A stretch of DNA of 64,000 bases from Chrysomallon squamiferum (Eukaryota; Mollusca; Gastropoda; Neomphalida; Peltospiridae): NCBI GenBank assembly GCA_012295275.1, contig CM022665.1, positions 26,711,946 through 26,775,945 on the forward strand, read 5' to 3'. A program made the position numbers and the translations under genes. Shown here in pieces: positions 26,349-35,300 of the stretch. Positions within the stretch are counted from its first letter, which is position 1; each line of letters starts with the position of its first letter. The notes beneath the pieces were generated by a model. That model did no database searches and was not told the DNA's origin. It was given only the letters and a program-made list of their open reading frames with translations.

Positions 26349-29300
26349 TTCTTTGCTGCTCATCCCTGGATACACAAACATATTAGATATCAAACACATG
26401 ATTTTTCTATGATAACATGGGAGTTTTTGTGCACATCAAGTAACATACCAATATTTGCTACACTGAGGGGCAATGGCTGGAAAGGGAAATAGCCAAAAGA
26501 TATATTTTTAATGACTGATCCTCTGACCCATAATTCTCAGACAAGAACTCTATCACTAAGCTACAGGATGCTTTGGATTGTTTGGGGGGGTGGGGTTCTT
26601 CATTTTTTTGTTCTAAATGACCAAATGAATATTAAAGATCAAATTATTTTCTTTAGGTTTCTATAAAAATGCTGATTATCTCCAAAAACATATTACCAGC
26701 AAGTTAAATTTATGTCTAAGGGTACTGATAAATTAGAGGTCTTGATTTAAAACTCAATTTTCATTTTCATGTTTCTATGTAGATTAGTGATGGCAGATGC
26801 CAAAAACTGGATTATGTAGCTTTTCCTATAGTTATAACACAACTCACTGGTCTCTTTCAGTGTCTTCCCTTCTCCTGAAATCACCTCCCCTGACTGCATC
26901 TCTGTCCCTAACCGAATCCCGACTCCTTAGAGTGTCTCTGTCCCTGTCTCTATCTCTGTCTCTGTCCCTTTCTCTTTCTCTATCTCTGTCTCGTTCTCTG
27001 TCTCTTTCTCTGTCTCTTTCTCGGTCCCTGTCTCTTTCTCTATCTCTTTCCTTTTCACGTTCACTTCTGTCCCTCTCATACTGAGAATCTAAGAAAATAA
27101 TGTTAAATTATGTTTAACTTTATAAAGAAAAAAAGAGAAGTAAATAAACTATTTGCCCAAATACATTAAAAAAAAATAATAATAATAATAACAAAAAGAA
27201 TAAATTTCTTTAAAAGAAGAAAACAAAAGAAAATCATGGACTAATTTTAATTTTGCCAGTTTTATTGTATCTGAAATTGGAATTAATTATTCTCTGTTTC
27301 TGAAATGTTGTCTCTTATGATGTTGATTATACCCAATGAAAGCAACAAGGTTCACAGAAAAAGAATTAGGAAAGATATATATATATACCTTTATTGTGTA
27401 GAACTGCAGCTGCCCTGTCATCAGGTTGTTGGCCATGTCCATAATCAATAACTGTCTGTGGACCTGTAAACACTGGCACATCTACAATGAGAACATATAT
27501 CTTAATTAATGTATTCATTATTATTAAGCAATAATGGTGTAAATTATAAATATTTAAAAAACAAACAAACAAAAAAAAACAAAAAAAAAACAAGTTAATA
27601 TTTCCCAAATAATAAAATAATGCAGGTTGAAACCAATATAAAATACCAAAACATAAGATTAAGTAACCATGGTCAATTCTATTAACAAAGAAAGGTATAA
27701 ATCAAATTTTGTTTACAAAGTAATAATAATTTTAAATTAAGAAAAAAACCACATAAACACAATATAAATAAAATTAACACAGACAATCACACTAGTGGTT
27801 AAGATTATGAATTCTTTCTTTCGTTCTTTTAAATAAATAAATTAGATATTAAAAAAGATAAAAATTATAGTAAACAAACCTCTCTTAAAATCTGGATCTC
27901 TAGTAGGTTTGTGACCATAGTCAATGGATTCAGTGGGAACTAGAGGTCTGTCTAACGTAGGACGTTCATATCTTTCAGGTGGCGGGCGATCAAAGCCCGG
28001 CCGATCAAGAATAGGTCTTGCATCTAGGTAATCAGGTCTATTGATTAAAGCACGATCAATATCAGATCGATCTAAAATATGTGTTCGGTCAAAACCTGGT
28101 CGACCAAAGCTGAATCGATCGAACTGTGGATCTAAAGGATCCCAGCCAGGTCGATCCACAAGTGGACGATCATATCTCAGTCTGTCTCTGTAAAGATTGT
28201 AGTCTCTACAAAAAAAAAAAAAAAAAAAAAATCCTTATAATAACATTCATACAAAACAATGTAAAATAGTTATGTTGATGATGTGGCAAAAATAAAAAAA
28301 ATTATTATTTTTTATGTTACAGAATTTAAACCTGTTACCATAAAAAATGAGTACTAGATTATTCTTTTATGACAAATGTTTACTTTTATTTCTGGCTTTT
28401 TTTAATGTTATAGTACCCCATTTCGTCAACAACTCCAACCCAAACAAATATATATATATATAGATCTTTCAAACTGCTGGGATTCAACATAGATATATGT
28501 TTCTATAAAATTAGAAAGAAATTAGTCTTTATTTACATACTTCAAAAGAAATAATACTTATAAAAAAAAAATAATATGTTTTTTGTTTGTATTTTGAAAC
28601 AACAGACATTTGTATAAATGTTATGTGAAAAGATCAGATTTTCTTTCTATCATTTTGTATTGTTTGTTTCTAAATATATGTATTCCAAATTTGGAATCTC
28701 TAGCCCAAACAGTTTTCATGCAATATCTTCCCAAAACTGTTAGCACAGTTACCACAGTATGAGAAAAGATATATGATGAAGAAAACAAATGAAGTTTTAT
28801 AAACCACATTTCCACTTAATTTGTCTCCATGGCTGATGTTATGCATTATTATTGTGTTATCTGTGTATAGGTACTTTCTTTTGCAAAAAAACTAAAACAT
28901 TTATCTGAAAAAGTAAATTTTTTATAAATATATTCTTAGTGGTTGTGTCTAAAACTAAACAAAATTATTTTATTTATTTCCCCTTAAATCTCAGTTTGTC
29001 TTTTGAAAGGATAAAAAAAAAATAACAAAAAATAACAAAAAAATAACAAAATATATTCAAGCAGATAATTTTAAAATAATACAGATTAATACCTAACTTT
29101 ACCTCTGCAAATATCAGTTCTTACAAAAGAATAAAAAAAAACAAAAAACAATAACATAATAATAATAATACAAATATATTATCATAATATACTGTTATAT
29201 AAAACAATACCAAACCATCTCTAAAATATTTTTAAAGTGAATACTTTAAACAGTATCAAACCTGTCTCTTCTGAAAGGATCTGGTGCAAGTCTGTCATAG

Positions 29301-32300
29301 TCAAGAGGAGGTGGACGTCTGGGATAGAAAGGATCCACAGGGTCAGGATAATCCAGCCTGTCTAGAAATGGGTCTCTTGGTCTGTCATCCAGAGTGGGCA
29401 GATAAGGATCATGAAAACTACCAACTGGTTCTGAACCTTCTGGTCTATCAACACTATCGGGCCCAGATGGTACATCAAATAGTCCTCGGCCTCTTTCTTG
29501 CCCTCTACCATGTTCAAAACTCTTCAAAAAATTATAAATAAAAGCTTGATAAAGGAACAGAAAATGTTTATGCAGCTGGAAATAATACTGGAACAAAAAA
29601 ATCATCATGAGTTTACTAGTTCAGTATTTTAAATATTTGTTTAATCCTGCATGTTGTTATAAAAATTTAAAACATAAATAACAGCTTACAAAGGTTGTCT
29701 CTGAACAAATTTCTAACATCATCTTGTTAGCAGAATATTAGAATCTTAAAATCTTAATGACTATTTAAAACTGCTGAATGTGACAGACAAATTAAAATCT
29801 TACTTCTGTTCCAAAAGGTTTTTGTTCCTGTTTCCAAGTATCTTGATCTTTTGGCCATTTGTCTCTCTCAAATCTCATATCTTTATTAAAGCTTTCATCA
29901 GGTGGACCTTGAAGTCTATTCAAACCTTGTGTCTGAGGAAATCTAAATCCCTGATTACCCAGAAATTCTCTCTGAAGTGGAGATGGTGTTTCTCTAGAAA
30001 AGGAGGCATGTCCAAGGAATGGGGCACTGTGTCCCATGCCACCTCCTGGACTCTGGTTAGGAAATTTATCTATTACTGGAGCTTCGGCTGGTATAGCTGA
30101 TTTTTCACTCTGTGCCACAAATGCAAACATTTACATCATCAAAAGGCAAGAATTTGACAAGTTATAGGCTAAGAAATTTGAGATACAAAACTGCTTTGTA
30201 GTTATTTTACTAGGGGAATTATATCAAGAAAATATCTATTATATGAAATTAAGTCATATTATTAAGTGAAGAATGAAGAACAATTTTTTAATATGCCTAA
30301 AATATTTTATGTCAAGGCTCATTAGGTGTGCAAAACACTGCTTATAATTTTCATCATAAAAATATTTATTCCTGTATTTTATCTCTCTTTTACATCTAAT
30401 AAAAAATGTAATTTGTGCCGAGGTATTTTCAAACATTCATTCATTTGTTGGTTTTCAAACAATTACTTTTGCTTATATCTATGGAATTTAATGAAATATT
30501 TTTAAGAAGAATGAGGCACAAGTTCCAGAATATTTAAATGTTACCAGAAAAGCACAAATTATTGTAAAGTTTTAGCACAGAATATAAACAAAAAACAGAT
30601 TATTTAACAGAATAAACAAACCGTATTCACTTCATACTGAACATCTTGAGCTAAACGTTCTTTTTCCATCAACATTTTTTCCTCTGACTGCAGCAGGTCT
30701 TTTCTATCATCTGGATCTTCCATTGATTCAAATCTGTTCTTACGCACTGGTGGAAATCCAATTTGTGGACTTCCTTCTGGACCACGCGGTTGTGAAAAAC
30801 TATTTGGCCCTGGAGGACAATCTGACCTTGGGTTGGGAAACTGTGGCCCCACTGAGTGGCCAGGTCTTCCAGGTCCATGAAACTGATGTGGGCCTGGACC
30901 TCTTGGTCCATGATTAAGGTGTGGTTGAAAATCAGGTTCTTCTTCAACTCTTTCAGAAACAGCCTTAGAAATAACAATAAAATTGTTTAATTTATTCTGC
31001 AAAGAAATTTCTATACCTCACTCTAATACTGATTAATATACAATTCTTTTGAAAACTAATGTAATAGAATATATATATATATATTAGAAAACCAGAATAC
31101 TGTACTAACTGAAATACTTACTATATTACCATCATCTGATCTTGGTGGTGGAAAATGCCCTCTTGGTTGACTGAAAAATTATTCCAAATAATATTTTTAT
31201 TAAACTGAAACCACAATATAAAATGTTTTAACATAAACAATCAAGTGCCTACAACCATATTCACAATAATATTTACAAATGTTTGTTTTTCTAAAGATTC
31301 AGTTTTTTTAATAGCACACTAATCACAAGCATTTACAAAAACAAAAAAAAAAACATTTTGACTAAACAACAAAGGTTCCAATTTAAAAAAAAAAGTTATA
31401 TTAATTTATAATAATGTACTAACAACTGATCTGGTCCTCTGAAGTGTGGAGGGCCTTCATTATTGGCACCAAAATGTCCACCCCGACCTCTTTCCCGGCC
31501 AGCAAAATTATCTTGGGGAGGCCTATCATCTGTGGATTTCCACACATCATCCTGATTTCCCTCATCATCATTTTCCAATGAACCTAAACAAGCAATAGAA
31601 GGTGGCTTATCAAAGCGAATGTCTAATAATGAAATAGGGCTTTTTGCTGGTTGATGTGGACCAGACATTCTATTTGCACCTCGCATCATTCCACGACCAA
31701 CATGTTTATCAAATCCTCCTCTAGATGGCTTAAATTTTTTACCTCTTCCTCCTCTTTGTACTTTACGTTCTTTGGACTGAATGTTATTTTTACCTTTTTC
31801 TTCAGTGTCCATAGCACATTCATTGTTACGATCAGAATCGTTTGCAAACTTTCCCTGAAAGTTAGTTCCCTTATTAGGTACTTGCTGCATTCCTCTTTGA
31901 CCAAACCTTGAACCTGAAGGTCTGCCTCTATCACCACGTTGTTTGTTCTTATTGGGAAATCTCTGGCGACCTGAAAATCTTGGACCTTGTGGTTCTTGAA
32001 ATCGCGAGTCATGTGGTCCTTGGAACTGAGAATCCTGTGGTTCCTGAAACTGTTGATCCTGTGGTCCTTGGAATTGTTCATCCTGTGGTTCTTTAAACCG
32101 TTGACTCTGTGGCCCTTGAAAGCGAGTACCAGGAGGACCTTGTGAACCAGGAAACCTTCCACCCCTCTGACCTGGAAATCTTCCACCCCGCCCTCCCAAA
32201 AAATTGTGGTTAGGTGCCATGGAAGAATTTCCACCATATTCATCTTCAGGTAGCATTTGTTTTTCTTCTGGTAAATACTTTTTATTTTCATTGATATAGT

Positions 32301-35300
32301 TATTACCACTTTCCACCTGTTCATTGTATCCCTCATTTTCATTGCCACAAAAACTCCTATTACCATGAAATCCTGGTGGTCTCTGAAACCTATTACCTTG
32401 AAATTCATTTGGATGAGAAAACCTTTGATTTCCATGTGGACCTCTACCTTGAAACCTTGGCTGTGGCCCATCAAATCCTCTTGGACCACTGAAAGATGGA
32501 GGAGGACCTGCAAACCTGGGCTGTGGAGGAGGGAATCGCTCACCCTGAAATCCGGGATGGTTCAAATGTCCACCATAAGAATCCTGTGAATCTGAGAAAT
32601 TAAATTGTTCTTTCCCAGGATTTATTTCTCTATAATCATCAGTACCATCTGCAGCTGTACCTATATTTTTACTTTGAGACAAAGAAGGTCGAGAACCAGA
32701 CTGTCCTGGAATCTGACTTGGTGGAACAGGAAACTGTCCTGTTGGTCCTGCAAATGATGGAGGAGGTCCTGAAAAGTCTCTGTGTTGTGCTGGAAAAAGT
32801 CCAGGTCCTTCCTGATTTATAAGTGAATCAGGACCTGACTGGTTTGGTTGACTAGGATATGCAGTAGGTGGCTGGCTAATGTATGGAGCACCACTTGGTT
32901 GACTTGAATGATCTCCAACTGCAGAAATTCTTGCAAGAATTTCTGATTTTCGTGTTTCTATACTACTTTTTCTTGTTTCCATCTCCTTCTCATAAAGCTG
33001 CCATTGTTGTTCATATTGTTTAAACTGATCTTTGTTTGGATGATCTGAAAAGAAAAACTCCACACATTAGCTGAATATAAATATCTCAAATCGTTACTCA
33101 TCCAGTACTCTTTTGGTAGCCATATAGTGAAACCAACAATTCTAAAATCTACCATATATATCTGTGGCTGTTACAACAGTCTGAACATTAAAGGATAACC
33201 ACTAACAGTCCAGTAAGCAGTTATGTTCTGAAACAAATTTCAAAAAAATTAGTAAACAGAAATAGAAGCAGATTTCAAAAGATTTAAGCAAGGCCATAAA
33301 AGCATTGAATTTTTTTTTTTTTTTTTAGTGTTTTACTATTCATAATAAGGTGTAGTTAGATATCTAACAAGTACATTTTTTAACAACATTTATAAGTAGA
33401 ATTTGTATTAGTTTATTTTGTTTATGAACCACAGGAATCAAAGCCTGATACACTAATACACACAAAGAAAGGAAACCTCAGTTAGAGTTATTACCTTTAT
33501 TTTGTTCTTTCCAAGAATCATACTGATTTTTCCACTGTTGATACTGATTACTAAATTCTTTTTCTTCTGTCATAATTGCATCATATTCAGCAGATACTGA
33601 AATAAATCATGATCATAAATGCTTGTTGTTGTTTTTTTAAATATTTGCTATGGAAACATTTCAATATTGATAAGATGAAGAATATCTGTAAATGTACTGA
33701 ACTAATCTATAAAAAGTGCATATCTGTACAGTTATTCATAAACCATTTGCCAACAATAATATCAGCAATTAAAGCTTAATAAATTGCCTCTGAAAAAACT
33801 AAAAATTGGAAAAAAATGTATTAGTTTGTTTTTACTGATGTCACTAATGTGTTATCTGTTCCAGTTTGTAATAAATAACATTAATAATAAACCACTAATT
33901 CAAAATAAAACTGTGGTGACATACGAAGACTGTGAAGAGACATATATGTGGTTATGGTATAGGAAAACCGAAAGATATGACATCACATAAAAATAATCAA
34001 TTATATGAATACATGCTAGATTCATGTACATATATAGCTATACCTGTTTTTTCTATACCAGAAGATGCTGGAAGCTGAGAAGAGGACCAAGCACTGGGCT
34101 GACCCTTTTGCTGAATTTGCTGCCATTGCTGTGCTTGTACCTTTAATTGTGCTATCTTTTCATCTTCTTTATCACCCTTGGACCGACTTCCCTGAAATGG
34201 ATAAAAGCTTGAATCTATTTTCTATGTTTAACAAAGTTTGTTATTGATTGTTTTTAAATAACTGACATTGTGATGCTTATAATTATAGGTTATAGTGCGA
34301 TTTTTTCATTATGATTTTAGCTGAAGACAATGAATATAAGTATAACAGAATAAAATGAAACGTCAGTATGCTTTATGAAATTAATACAAATGGAAAACTT
34401 TTGTAAAACTGTGTTAATGGTTTTGCAGAGTTCACATATTAATTTCACATAAAAGGGTAATAAAAATCAATTATAATCAACATATATAACAAAGGCCAAA
34501 TATGTATAATAATTAATAACTAATTACATTAAATTCTGTTGTTTAATTAATATTGTTTTATATAAACTTTTATAATTAATAAAATGGAACGCCTGTGCAA
34601 TGATAATTCACAAGCTATAAAGTATAATCATGTGATCCATTTAATGAAGTATCTGCAGGCTAGAAATAACATGCTTTCATAATAAGACAATCTGTTTTTT
34701 GATAGTACATTGTAGTAGGCAAGTTCAGGTCTGATAAGTCAGAAGTGACCAAACTGGTTTTCATTTTGCTGCATCACATTTAAATAATCACGATGGACAA
34801 TAACGATTCAATATTATGCATATTTTATATATTAAAATGTGTACTTTACATCTTAAATAGTTAAGTGTCATAAGATGGTAATATAATGGTAAATAGCCTT
34901 GTTTAAAATAAAAAAATAATAAAATTGTATGACTTAAAAATAACATTTAGCTGTCAACTTATGAATGATTAAATATAGTAACCATAATAATTAAATGTAC
35001 TTTTGATTTTATGTAAAATATGAACAATCAGAAAACATTTTGCTTACTTCGAAGTAACTGTTAATCAAATTATAAGAGTGGTATACATTAATGTAAGTAT
35101 CTCTTCACTAAGTAAATCATTATAAAGATGCCAATTTTTTAATTTATCAGTGACTGTTTTTCGATTATATTTATATATGTAAAAGGGAAAATGTTGATCT
35201 CTCTGCACATTCATCAGTATTCTGTTATTTTACACTGAAACTCTGTTTGTAAAGCCTGATATACAAATGTGTTTAGGACATAACTATTTATGATGTAAAG

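Noticed and set aside
31651-32589. Several ORFs on the plus strand and a 285-codon alternative minus frame over YLPM1 exon 4
   Set aside because: They are shadows of the real frame; the low-complexity, G/C-richer coding exon lacks stops in other frames.
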